Shown here: piece by piece, positions 1 to 10,589 of the stretch
How the letters are laid out: the number at the start of each line of letters is the position of its first letter
Numbering within the stretch: position 1 is the stretch's first letter
NCBI GenBank assembly: GCA_023053575.1
Contig: JAKZAP010000003.1
Coordinates: 409,501-473,500, forward strand
Direction: 5' to 3'
Source: Branchinecta lynchi
Lineage: Eukaryota > Arthropoda > Branchiopoda > Anostraca > Branchinectidae
Length of the DNA: 64,000 nt
Program-made: the position numbers and the translations under genes
Notes under the pieces: model-generated
The model's input: only the letters and a program-made list of their open reading frames with translations
Told to the model about the DNA's origin: nothing
Database searches by the model: none

Positions 1-1590
1 TCAATGGGGGGAGTGGCAACATGGGGAATCCAGAAATTAGTAACATTCATAACTTTGGAATGGATAGTCGGGCGTGCATTAAACTCGACGGGTATCAAGA
101 ACAAATGTCTTGGATGTTCATTCTCAAATTTGGATCGGATACGGTAACTGGGGGGGGGGGGGGCTGGAGGGCGACACCCGAAATGCTTTCTAGTTTTCGT
201 CAAACCCCTACCCCTTTCTTCGCACTAGTATAGCTCTGCGCATGGATGAGTCATTCTTTCATCACACTAGTATAGCTTTGCTCGTGGATGCTTTGCAAGA
301 ATTCGTTCGGAGAGAGATAGATCAACCGAAGGTCCAAGGGGTTGGCAAAGTATGTTGTTGAACCTTAGTAGGGGTTGATATAGCGGATAGTCGGGCGTGC
401 ATTAAACTTGACAGGTATCAAGAACAAATGTCTTAGATGTTCATTGTCAAATTCGGATCGGATCCGGTAACTGGGGGGGGGGGGGGAACTGGAGGGGGAC
501 ACCCGGAATGCTTTTTCTAGTTTCCGTCAAACCCCTACCCCTTTCTTCGCACTAGGATAGCTCTGCCCATGGATGAGTCATTCGTTCATCACACTAGTAT
601 AGTTCTGCTCGTGGATTCTTTGCAAGAATTCGTTCTTAGAGGGATAGATCAACCGAAGGTCGAAGGGGTTGGCAAAATATGTTCTTGGTCCTTGGTAGGG
701 TTTGATATAGATTAGGGGGTGCTAGGATGATGAAACTTGGCAGGCGTATCAGGGACCCGACCAAACCAACCCGGACATAATCAGTTTCCTGATCCGACCA
801 TCCTGGGGGAGTGGAGGGAGGGGCATCCAGGAAATTAAGTGGTGTGTAACTTTCGAACGTGTGATCGGATTTAAATGAAACTTAATTCCTGAATAAATGA
901 CGTATCTCTGATGTTCCGTTTGAAGTCCGAACCGGATTCGACAGCTATGGAGGAGTTGGGGGGGGGGGGACCGGAAATCCCGAGAAACGGTTAGAATGGA
1001 GGGATCGGAGTGAAACTTGCTGGGATAACCAGCATCTGCTCCAGATAAATCGTTTACACATTTGGACTGGATGCGGACACTTGGGTTGTAGGGGGTGGAG
1101 GCTGGGTGGAGGGTGTTTCCCGGAATTCCAGTGATGGCGGTTCTGGGGATTTGCACGACGAAACTTGGGAGGCGTATCAGGGACCCTATCAAACTGACTT
1201 GAAGATAAACATTTACTCGATCCGATAGTCGTGGGGGGGGGGGGGGGTAGAGGAAGGGGGAATCCGGAATATTGAGTCATTCGTAACTTTGGAACGGGTG
1301 ATCGGATTTGAGTGAAATTTTGTAATTGAACAGAGGACATGTCTCTGGTGATCTTTTTCATCCCCGGACCGGATCCGAGAGATCGGAATGGAACTTTGTG
1401 GGAACAACTAGCAGATGCTCCGGATAAATCATTTACAGAACTGGATTGGCTCAGGCGACTGTGGGGGGAGTTTAAGGGGGAGTCCGGACGCGAGTAAAGG
1501 TACTTCCAAATGTGCTAGGACGATGAAACTTGGCTGGAATATTAGAAATTCGAAAAGATTGGCTTAGAATTAGCCACTTCCCAAATCCGA
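1..1590 (+). mobile_element. Element B copy, left part outside window
   Basis: Non-coding repeat. It is recognised by units that recur in every B copy: a phrase like 'gatgaaacttgg', a statement of 'ggaccggatccg', a run of 10 or more G, then 'ccggaaat' and 'gcttagagtggagggatcgg'. Here these units run on the plus strand through four or five cycles. The frames on the minus strand (749-1407) are proline-rich because they read the G-runs backwards and are not genes. The left end lies beyond the window, so neither terminus is visible. At the right it passes into the B 3'-side block at 1591. Confidence 0.75.
57..711 (+). repeat. Tandem duplication of a ~325-bp B unit
   Basis: Bases 57-380 and 383-711 are two direct copies differing by scattered substitutions. 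Both begin 'gatagtcgggcgtgcatt', both contain a G-run near the first third, and both end in 'gttggcaaa.tatgtt'. The unit includes 'cttcgcactag.atagctctgc' followed by a degenerate echo of itself about 60 bp later, so there is a smaller repeat inside the larger one. Confidence 0.8.
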
Positions 1591-2094
1591 CCATTCCTTA
1601 AAGTACCAATCATGACTGCAAATTAAGAAAAATACTTTTAAGCAAAATATGTATTTTAATGATCCCCATGATCCCATTACCATTTTTGCCTCAAGGGTTT
1701 TGCTTACAAATGAGGGTCTAGCTCCCTTAAAGTGCGCATCTTCACCGCAAGGTCGAAAAGTACTTTTTATCAAACGATACATCTCAACCCATAATCATTT
1801 GTGCCACAAGGGTTCTACTTTTGACCAAGCTGTATATATCAATGATCCCTAAGAACCTGCTATCGTGTTTGCCTCATCGGTTTTGCTTACAGATGCATTT
1901 CTAGCGCCTTTAAAACGGGAAATTACGCAGCAACAGTTCAAAGAAGAAAAGTACTTGATATAAATGTCGAAACCATATTGAACCGCCCAACGAAGAAGAG
2001 GAGTTCGAGAAATGCCTTTTACAGTACATTTTACTTACTATTGTATAATAAAATAATATTCGACTCTGTACAAAACTCCCAAAATGGAAAATTG
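1591..2094 (+). repeat. Element B 3'-side minisatellite block
   Basis: About 1600-1960 holds 'aaagtaccaatcatga', 'atttttgcctcaagggt' and 'cgaaaagtactttttat', which recur with the same order at 8325-8465 and 9140-9190 (plus), and at 22460-22690 and 50095-50240 (minus). In the copy at 49875-51265 this block lies between the B body and the B terminal hairpin, so it belongs to B. The stretch 1960-2094 is AT-rich and I recognise nothing in it. Confidence 0.65.
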
Positions 2095-2430
2095 AGTAGT
2101 GCTTAACTTTCGAACCGGTGGTCGGATTGGAATTGGAACTGAATCAAGGTCATATCTTTGATGTCATATTTAAAGTCTGGACCGGATTCGGTAGCTATGG
2201 TGCAGTTGGGGGGGGACCGGAAATCTTAAGAAACGGTTAGAATGAAGGGATCGGAGTGAAACTTGCTGGGAAGAACAAACATCTGCCCCAGATAAATCAT
2301 TTACAGAATTGGACTGGATCCGGACCCTTCATGGGGGGGGGGGGGGGGGCGAGGGAGGGGGGATGGAAGTTTTCCTGCAAATTCCGCTGAAGTAATTTTT
2401 GGGGATTTTCACGACGTAGCTTGAATGATG
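2095..2430 (+). repeat. Element B body fragment
   Basis: One B cycle on the plus strand with the usual order: 'ttcgaaccggtggtcgg', 'ggaccggattcgg', G-run, 'ggaaatcttaagaaacgg', 'gggatcggagtgaaacttg' and an 18-base G-run near 2334. The stretch 2431-2607 that follows is probably the 3' untranslated remnant of the minus-strand LINE. Confidence 0.7.
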
Positions 2431-2607
2431 GCCTGGGGCCAGAAGATCAGTCACAGTTGCTGGGACAGTTTGAGCAGGTATTACGGGATCAAGAAATTCA
2501 AAATTGGTAGGCAGCACTTGATAAGTCAGACACTATTTATTATAGACAAATATTCCAATACATTTGGATTTAAGTTTTATTTTAAATTAGGACTGTCGGC
2601 TCAGGTT

Positions 2608-3854
2608 TCAACTCCGGACTAACTCTCTTCTATTACGGCACAGAATGAAAGTTTTTGATAGGAGAAAACAGTCGGTGAGAAGAATTACAGTTATCCACTT
2701 TGTTGCACTGGGCAAGATACCTTGATACCATTGACCACCTTCTAGGGCAGTGCGAAGAGCTTCCTTCATTGGGTGTAGTTGGGATGGCTGGTAGTGTTCT
2801 CTTTCCTGGTATCTTAAAGTCGAGTTGATCATCTTTTTCCTCAGAATTAAAACTGGGTCTTTTACTTTAAAATTGGAAACCAACTGCGAATTACTGAAAG
2901 AAATGGGGAACCCAAGGAGAAATTCGGAAAAATTGAAATATGATATTTTAATAGCAGATATGTCGCAAATTCGAAAGTTTTCTACGATTGTTGCAGCAAA
3001 AAGAACATGAGGTAGAGCAACGGCGGTGCCCAATGACCCGAAGATGTCTTTCCTGTATCGCCCACGAAAACGAATTAAGAGGCCAAATGCCCTGCGAATT
3101 CTTTCTTGTGAATTGACAATTATAGACTGAGAAACCTTAGCTGATGATGCATCTGGGATACCTAAGTACGTCACCATATCACATGCTGAAAAAATAATCC
3201 CATTACCTCAATCAAGACATTCATTTCCTTCCACGGTGCTATTTACAACAAAAAACTGGCATTTACCAGCACTAACGGAAAGACCCTTTGCTGACAGAGA
3301 AGTGGCAAGATGGTTAAAATTGATTTAAAGAAAAAGCTTCTGATTTACTCAGAAAATTTATGTCGTCGGCATAAGCTAGGTAAGAGACGTCTCGAAGATA
3401 CTCGGATTGACTGAAGACACTCTGCTAGGCTAATATTAAATATATAAGGAGATAAAATACCACCTTGTCTCACCCCTCTGCACACTGGCAAATAAGAAGA
3501 AAACAGAAGAGAACCCAAAGATACCCTAACCGATAGCCGACTATACCAAGAACGCAAAACACGACAAATAGAGAGTGGAATACCCCTAGAAAGAAGAGCC
3601 AGGATTGCTGAAGCGTGAGATAAGTTATCAAACGCTCATTTTGTGTCAATTAAAAGAGCGTATAAAGTTTCATTGTTATTTCTACATTTAAGTACTATTT
3701 TTAAAAATGCAGCGTCGTGGGCATGATCACAACCCATACCTTCCTTAAACCCAACTTGGTTTTCACCAACATTATGGTTTTCAAAAAGACGTTTCATACG
3801 AAGTTCAAACAATTAACCGAATATTGACCCACGGGTGATTGGCCGGTAAGAATC
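2608..3854 (-). pseudogene. LINE reverse transcriptase, decayed
   Basis: Reverse transcriptase part of the second ORF of a non-LTR retrotransposon, read on the minus strand. Going 5' to 3' the palm motifs appear in order: SYRPIT (about 3834-3854), QVGFKEG, the AFD catalytic block preceded by a TGA stop at 3636-3638, GVRQGGILSPY (about 3461-3480), AYADD (about 3361-3375), then GLSVSAGKC and TYLGI with about 180 residues of thumb and C-terminal region. At least two lesions break it: the TGA stop and a frameshift between the SPY and YADD motifs. The YADD aspartates survive, but the protein cannot be made. The matching endonuclease half lies at 4601-5425, separated by foreign sequence. The clade is not assigned; the Jockey/CR1/I group is likely from the endonuclease type. 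Confidence 0.88.
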
Positions 3855-4600
3855 ACATAAAAACAGATTTCGCATCTTATCTAAAGCATCTTATCTCTAT
3901 TTGGTATTAATCTTATCTGCGTAGAGATAAAGATAATCCGAGTAGCAATTACTGCAGTTAACTTTAATCTTTATAGTATTTCCTCCTTGTAGAGACGACT
4001 TCAATCCTCTTTCGGACTAATCGTCGTCTTTCCAAAATTTCAATAAACCACATTTCGACGCAGCTTATTCGTATTGGTGGTTTTCGACTGCTCTCACGTA
4101 CCAGATTCAAAAAAGAATCGCCCCGATTAGGGATCATATTATCCTTACGAGGAGTATTATCGACCGCATTTTCTGTACAGGCAATCCGCTCTTAACCGGT
4201 TTATTTAGTCCGCCACTTCACCTAGCATGTCCTAATATGGCTTAGTCTTTTTTGTATTAGGACTAACATCAGCAAGGAGTACACCTTATGAGGACTGCTT
4301 TCGTCCTACGGTGGGAGAACCTGGAGCAATTCGGTCTCTCCAGAGATAAGATACGTCTTTGCCCGGCTCTCGTAGAATGTCTTGATCTGGGTTAAATTCA
4401 TCCACGCGTAATCATAAGGATTACTTTCATCCAAGAGGAAATGATACCGACTACGGATGGTTTTCGTCTTTATCTGGACTTCATCCCGACGAAACGATTT
4501 TATCCTAATAAAGATAAGAGTAATCTGAGTAGTAAATACTGCAGTTAACACTAATCTTTATTCGGAGGATTTTTTTTTACAGTGTAGACGGCGAAAGATG
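3855..4600. repeat. Insert between LINE endonuclease and RT halves
   Basis: This stretch breaks the LINE where the endonuclease-RT linker should be, and no retrotransposon motif is seen in it. A block of about 50 bp near 3925-3975 recurs in the same orientation near 4507-4562 (shared core 'actgcagttaac' followed by 'taatcttta'), so the insert is flanked by imperfect direct repeats. It is rich in 'tcgtctt' and 'ttcgga' phrases. The minus-strand frame 4306-4551 has no recognisable domain. Confidence 0.5.
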
Positions 4601-5425
4601 AAATGAACGGAAAATTATCACTAAATCTTGCGAAACATGTACAACGTCAGACAAAGGCAAATCCGCAAGAACATGGCCAAGGTTGCTCGTGCTTCCTGAC
4701 CAGTGAAGATATGTGTAATTTGGAAGCGAAGAATTAAAAACACAACTACGTTCGTTAGAAACTAATATATCACAGTTAAAATCACCTAAAATAAAAACTG
4801 TGTCAGAACCAGAGTTTAAACGCGAAATAAAACAACCAAGTCTATGGCAACTATCTGTAAAACTCTGAAGGGGCTCGTCATTGCTATAATTTTTTGGTAG
4901 ATAACAATTTACGATGATACACTTCGAAAAACGGCATGCAATAAAAGTTTTTATCTGTATGAATAAGACTAGAAATTACATGTTTTGGAATTATCGTAGC
5001 AATACCTCCGGAAGGACGGCCGCCCGTGGGCAAAGCAGGAACGCAAAATACATCGTGGAAAGGCGAAAGAGAATTTAAAAGGGGGACAAAATGGCAAAGT
5101 AAGTGATGTTCTTGTAAGCACAGAATTGAAATTTTAGGTGTTAAAAATTGACTCAGAACCCTAAATTTTTTAAAAACACCATTAGAGTTAAAAGACGTTA
5201 TAAATGTCTTGTGACCGTCTATTTCGCCATCTTTTTCACAACAGGGCAACTGAAACTGATTAGTACAAGGATTGCTTTCGGAAGAAACATGGTCACCTCC
5301 AGAACGCGCGCACTTGCAGGACGTGGCCATGCAGTTTTTTACAACATGCGAAAACCCTTGACATTTAAAACACCTCTTATGGATTTTTTTTCTCTTTTTC
5401 AACCGGAAAAGATTCGTAACCAAAC
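4601..5425 (-). pseudogene. LINE zinc knuckle plus APE endonuclease, decayed
   Basis: Minus-strand retrotransposon coding remnant. It opens with a CCHC knuckle, CFKCQGFSHVVKNC (first Cys near 5372), followed by a weaker Cys/His cluster. After about 25 residues comes the start of an apurinic-type endonuclease: SFNSNGV, LCLQEHH with the catalytic glutamate, FHDVFC and GGRPSGGIAT. A frameshift near 4925 moves the reading frame. The next frame continues with VNCYLPKN and ILGDFN (about 4771-4790), the Asp-x-Asn catalytic block. In most two-ORF elements the knuckles end ORF1 and the endonuclease opens ORF2; here both sit in one frame without a stop. About 20 residues before the first knuckle come from B sequence, so the LINE starts near 5425. 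Confidence 0.87.
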
Positions 5426-5586
5426 TTGACTCCGGCGACTGTGGGGGGAGTTTCAGGTGTGTGTGTGTTCGGATTCCGGTGATCACGAGTTAAGATACTT
5501 CCAGATCTGTTAGGACGATGCAACTTGGCTGGAATATGAGACGTTCGACAAGATTGACTTAGAAATCACCAGTTTCCAAATCCGAC
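5426..5586 (+). repeat. Element B body fragment with hAT target site
   Basis: Short plus-strand B piece: 'gactgtggggggagtt', 'ttaggacgatgcaactt', then 'ccaaatccgac'. Its last eight bases, AATCCGAC (5579-5586), are the target site of the hAT element that follows. A (GT)n run of about five units lies near 5458. Confidence 0.7.
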
Positions 5587-6189
5587 CAGTGGCGAAACTA
5601 GCCCATTTCCGTGTCGGGGGGGGGGGGCAAGCCCAGATTTTACCGACAAGATTTAACATTTACCGACAAAAAGTGCCGTTGCCGCTGCGCAGCACACGGC
5701 GCACGCTCCACGCAAACACATCTTACAATCGTTGCAATAATAAGTTGTAATAGAGGTATCAATTGAGAGGGTTTTCTAATGGAAGTTAATGAATTCGCCG
5801 TTCACTTCCTGGCACCAATGGTTAGCACATGGATCCAGGAACTCAATATGCAGTCAATAGTCTTGCAAACCAAAAAAGAAGTGATATGACACTGCAACAG
5901 ATTACTTCACTGCTTGAAGATTTATGCGGCTGTCTTTCTCGCTTGTAAACTTAGCGACTTTTTGGGGTCCAAACCTTTAGCATATATGGGTTCGGAATGT
6001 TTTTCTGTCCGTCTTTTACCATGATAAATCTCACAGGGGTTTAGATATTTTGTTGGAATTTGGTATGGACACGTTGGACCAAAAGTACAGGTGAAGTGAA
6101 CGGGCAATCTAGTGTTCTGGAAGCTTGATGGCTGATGGGAGCAGATTTGCTGCTTCTGTGTCCGTAGGGGTCAGAGTAACTTTGTGATA

Positions 6190-6800
6190 ACTCCTCAGAA
6201 ACCAAACGAGTTCGTTGTCCCTAGAAAGTGTTTTGGTTCGACCGAAACTTGCCCAAAATGTTCAATTTATCCGCGTCCGAGAACAGTGTTGGAAGGAGGT
6301 CTCGGAAATGTTGTAATACGACTAGGGGACGAACGGATAGAGTGATTGGGATAAAACTTGAAAGGTACAACATTCATGGGACCAAGACCCGTAATTTGAT
6401 TCCCAAACCGGATCTGTCGTCCGTGGGGTGAAGGTGGGGCTCAGAGGTACCGTTCTGGTATGCTTACTGGACGCTTTTCGAAAATGCTCCGTTGGAGTGA
6501 TACTTGATAGATGGTAGACGCAGATGCAAAAAATGTACCCGAACCTCTTCTTGCCATTATGGTAGTGCTGTCGGGGTAATTAGAGGTGGGTCCTGCACAT
6601 TTTCTTAAACGCTTAGGGACCGTATAGGTTGAGCGATTGAGATAAACTTGGCGACACTGCGCCCATGTGTCCTAGTTGTGTTATTCAGATATCCTGGCCT
6701 GATCCAACCTCGGTGGGACGAGTTGGTGGGGGTGTCACTGACGGGAGTTTGTAACTCATAAGTCCCAGGGTAAAGTAGACCATTTCCCGGATTGATGTAC
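6190..6800 (+). repeat. Diverged B-like fragment inside the hAT element
   Basis: Phrases such as 'gatacttgatagatggta', 'aaatgctccgttggagtg' and 'aacgcttagggaccg' match the 3' half of plus-strand B copies (compare 29545-29690). The fragment is carried inside the hAT element and is more diverged than the flanking B sequence. Confidence 0.5.
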
Positions 6801-7039
6801 AGCCAAATAACCCAAAAGGACAGTTTACGGGTGGGAGCTGAGATATTGCTCAAGATCAATTCAAGGAAGCAGGTTTGCCAGTGTGGTTGGTTTACCGTCA
6901 AGGAACAGAAAGTAGCGAAGAAGTGTTTGGTTAGTGCATTTTCGGACTTGTCGACAAGAATATTCCGGTCACCACATCAAAAAGTCTTATCACTGACGAA
7001 CAATTCACAATTACTAAATTTAACGACACGATTTGTATC

Positions 7040-7890
7040 CATTGCGGATGTAAACAGACCGAAAAAGAGAGTTCCCATTTTACCGACAAGACTTTTCACA
7101 GCCATCGTATCGTAAAATGAAAACAACCAAAATCAAGATGTCGATCCAATTATCGGCTTGATTTCCCGACAGGGCTTTTGTCGTATCATCTCCGCACCGA
7201 CAGCAAATTCTGAATTCCCGACAAGAAGCTGCCTGATTACCGACAGAGCTCTGTGGTGTCAGATACGGTATGAGGAAGCTGTTCTATCAGAGCTCTTGCC
7301 GGTATTGAAATCGGAATCCGAGCACCGTCTCCGCATCGACAAACATTGCCGATTTCCAAACAAGAATTTTACTGATTTACCTTAACAACTCTTGTCGGTA
7401 CTGAAAACGGAATCCGTGCACCGACAGACGTTGTCGATTTCCCTACGACAAGTTTCAGGATTTATCGATAGAGGTATCGGGTATCAGAAACGAAATGAGG
7501 AAAGTGTTAGTCAGAACTCTTATAGATACGGACAACCGAATCCGAGCACCGTCTCCACGCCGAGAAACGCTGCCGATTTCCCAGCAAGAAGTTTCCTGGC
7601 TTACCGGCAGAGCTTTTGTCGGTATCAGAAACGGAATGCTAAAGCGTGCCAACCGACAAACGCTGCCTAATTTCCAACAGGAAAGTTTCCTGTTTACCGA
7701 CAGAGCGTTTGTCAGTATCAGAAACGGACTGCTAAAGCGTGCCAACCGACAAACGCTGACTACTTCCCAACAGGAAGTTTCCTGTTTTACCGACAGAGCC
7801 TGTATCGGTATTAGAAACGGAGTGATAAAAGCGTGTGTCGGTGCTTGGCACCGACAAACACTGCCGATTTACCGACAGGATTTTTCGTGG
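7040..7890 (+). repeat. ACCGACA tandem array inside the hAT element
   Basis: A degenerate array whose unit alternates 'accgacaaacgctgcc', 'caacaggaagtttcctg', 'ttaccgacagagc' and 'ggtatcagaaacggaat'. The cleanest copies are near 7555-7870 with a period of roughly 100-130 bp. Because the unit happens to lack stops, long frames run through it on both strands (7392-7935). They are not coding: they repeat the same peptide with drift. Confidence 0.75.
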
Positions 7891-7934
7891 GGGGCAGCTG
7901 CCCCTCCCACGCCCCCCCTCCAGTTTCGCCACTG

Positions 7935-8470
7935 AATCCGACTATTCCTTGAAGGACCCCCTCGCACTATTTACTCTTCAGCTTATAGTATTTTAAAGTA
8001 TTTGAATACTTTAAAACTGTGCTTCGCTTTCAACAAATAACTCACGGTTTTTTTTGCTGTTTTAAGCCTTTTCCGAGACACGTTGACTTGTAGCGAAAAC
8101 AGGGAAACAATTTACATAACAGGTTTTTCTGATGGAAAAACTTCTCGCAGACAACCGTCGACGGCGTGATACATATCGAAGGTAGCAAAACACGAAGAGT
8201 GAAAAAACCAGCGGGGTTTGGTTAGAGGGGTTGGAATGTACCTTACGAAATTGGGGTCGCCGGGTTTAGAAATATATGCAGTGATTATGGAACTAGGTTT
8301 TATTAGTATTATAGGTAAGACAGGTCTTTTAAAGTACCAATCTTGAACGCAAAGTAAGAAAATTTTAAGCGAAAAATACAGTTTCATGATCCCAATGAGC
8401 CCATTATCATTTTTGCCTCAAGGGTTTTGCCTACAAATGAAGTTCCATCTCCCTTAAAGCACAATAGACA
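7935..8470 (+). repeat. B 3'-side sequence and a repeat shared with 46 kb
   Basis: After the second hAT duplication the B sequence resumes ('aatccgactattccttgaagg'). Bases 7955-8250 are a diverged copy of 45990-46245: both have 'ctcgcactat.tactctt', 'gaatactttaaaact.tgctt' and 'acataa..ggtttttctga' in the same order. Bases 8325-8465 are another copy of the block described at 1591. Confidence 0.6.
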
Positions 8471-9189
8471 CTTCTAATGCTTTACTTTGTATTAAATGCT
8501 TCACAAATAAACATTTCCGACTTCTTTTAGAAGGCGCTACGAAAGTCGGCCGTTTTCTTGTTATCCCCTGTCGTCACCTCTCTGGCATTTCGGCGATCCA
8601 AATCGCACGAGCTGGGATGTCGTGGCAGGAAATTCAAAAACTACCAGCAGTGCTTGATAGAAAAGGATATATTTGAGATGTCACCAAAGTCAAGCCGCAG
8701 ATGCAGATTACCTGACTGTTCTAGTGTTTCATCAGAACGTCCATGGCTTAAAGTGCCTATTAAAAGTTTTTCTTTGTAGAATAGTGTTGTGAAGCTTGGT
8801 TAGTTTGCTTTATAAAATGTACCAGAATATGCAATAAGCTTATAAAAAATAAAATAGCTACAAAAATCATTAAAAAACAAATAACCTATTCAAATCTGAA
8901 TTATACAAGCTGTTTTATGCATAAAATAAAGATCTACTAAGTATTATAAGAAACATCACTTTTATCTTTGTCCAAGCTAGTAAATTCAGCATGTACTGGC
9001 CCGAAAAATTACGCTTTGAAATATCACAGAGAGGAAACTGTTGAACAAGCTGCTGATCTAGGAGGTAAGCATTGTTCCTAGGTTGTTAAAGAGTGGGATT
9101 CGGGTAGTTTGATGTGCCCATTGAACTTTAAACTGTGCATGTTAACTGCAAAGTTGAAAAGTACTTTTTATAAAATGATTCATCTCAGC
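8471..9189. other. No recognisable feature
   Basis: AT-rich, especially 8780-8960. The plus-strand frame 8558-8779 (73 residues) matches no family I know and has no splice or signal features. Bases 9140-9190 again match the 1591 block. Confidence 0.5.
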
Positions 9190-9503
9190 TTATGATAGCG
9201 GATTCTACAGCTCTAAGGATGTTGTGAGGGGGTGATCGGAAATTTCAGGAAACGGTTAGAAAGGAGGGATCGGAGTTAAACGTGCTGGGAAGAACAAGCA
9301 TTTATTCTAGATAAACTGTTTGCACAATTGGACTGGATCCGGACACTTGGGGGGAGAGGGTGGAAGGGGTCCTTCCGGAATTCCAGTGATGGCGTTTTTC
9401 GAGACGAAACTTGGCAGGCATACCAGGGACCCGACCAATCTGACAGAGCCCTGACATACTACATACAGTTGCAAGTGTCATATGAGTTTGCAGCTCTTGT
9501 ATT
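9190..9503 (+). repeat. Element B 3' end
   Basis: B body ('ggaaatttcaggaaacgg', 'gggatcggagttaaacgtg') followed at 9471-9503 by a degenerate terminal hairpin, 'gtgtcatatgagtttgcagc' and 'tcttgt'. The orientation is plus. Confidence 0.65.
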
Positions 9504-9639
9504 GTCATTTATCCTTGTGAGTATGGCTCATCGTGAAAATTTTGGGAACACAAAACGAAAGGGAGTTGATCGCCTGCCAACTGTCAGCATCTTGAAGGAA
9601 TTTTTTTGTTCAAACTTGATGTCAGCTTGAATCTTAGTG

Positions 9640-10571
9640 ACAGGTTTGTCGATGGGCTCTATATTCCTATGTTTGGGGTGGGGATTAAATTAAGGGGTTA
9701 ACAAATGGCCGGATGAGTAGTGCACCCAGACTCAGCGGAAACTGCAAATTTGGTAAAAGTTAAAGGTTCATTCAGAAGTTAACTAGATTTCTCAACTTTT
9801 TTCTTGTCAGAAAATTGGGCTAATACTGAAGCTAATTAAAACTTAGAAATTTGGTAGACCGGAATTTTTTTTGTTTCACGCTGACTATTGAAGCTTTTTA
9901 TTGTAAAGTTGACGATTCGCAATGAAATACTGACACGGCTCAACGGTTAGAGTGTCAGATTCTTCGTTCGATTGTCGGAGTAATGTAGTATTTTTGGTCC
10001 TCATACTTTAGTGCAGTTTTAGAGTTGCTGGACTTCAAATAAAGCTTCCTCATCTTGGTAAAGATTCTGAATCCAGATCTAACTTTGTTTTCTTGCCGAA
10101 CAAGTATTTTGGTCGGAGTCTGGAGAACAGAAAACTTGGTAAAAAGTAAAGTTTTTCTGAAGTTGATTAGAGGCTCGATATAGGCTCTGATAGGCTTCGA
10201 TATAAGAGACATTCGAATCCGTTCTTGAACTCTACGTTTCTGACGAACTAATCGCCAGTATAAGCATTTGTCAAAGTAAAATTTTTTTTCTGAATATTTT
10301 ACTTAGAGACTAGATATAGGGGTAAACATACAGTATACTGAATCCATATCTGAGCTTAATTTTCTCAGCTGATTAGCCGTTTGACCGTCATTTCTCAGAA
10401 AACACCAATACGGTATCATTTTTTGATAATTCGGAGCGGTTGAATAGGGATAAATGTAGCATACTTATGGGGTCTGGCGAAGTCCGGAAATCTACAAGAC
10501 TCGACTGTCTGGATCAGGAAGCCCAATAAATGTTAAAGTTTTGGAGTCCCATTGAAACCTTTGGTCTTGTT
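9640..10571 (+). mobile_element. Element A, old diverged copy
   Basis: The 5' part keeps the A phrase 'gatgggctctatattcctatg' and 'ggggtggggattaaatta'. Then come three or four degenerate array units ending in 'tggtaaaa.ttaaag'. The 3' end reads 'actgtctggatcagg', 'gagtcccattgaaacct' and 'ttggtcttgtt' (10561-10571). The start palindrome is lost. It resembles the copy at 31690-32306 more than the other copies, so it may define an older subfamily. Confidence 0.6.
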
Positions 10572-10589
10572 TTCATAGAGCCTGCAGTG

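Larger units (their letters stand above)
5587..7934. mobile_element. Non-autonomous hAT-type transposon, 2348 bp
   Basis: The ends are perfect 13-bp inverted repeats, CAGTGGCGAAACT at 5587 and its complement ending at 7934. They are flanked by identical 8-bp direct repeats, AATCCGAC, at 5579-5586 and 7935-7942. CAG-starting termini with an 8-bp duplication are the signature of the hAT superfamily. The uninterrupted B sequence at about 1583 ('aaatccgaccattcctt') shows what the empty site looked like. I find no transposase: the inner frames run through a B fragment and a tandem array. Both subterminal regions carry 'tttaccgaca' phrases. It must have been moved by a transposase encoded elsewhere. 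Confidence 0.9.

Noticed and set aside
749..1407. Overlapping minus-strand frames of 64-147 residues rich in Pro and Ser
   Set aside because: They read B-element G-runs as Pro codons. Similar frames recur in every B copy on the antisense strand and drift with the repeat.
7392..7935. Open frames up to 146 residues on both strands
   Set aside because: They cross the ACCGACA tandem array. The peptide repeats with the array period, and both strands are open, as expected of a stop-poor repeat.
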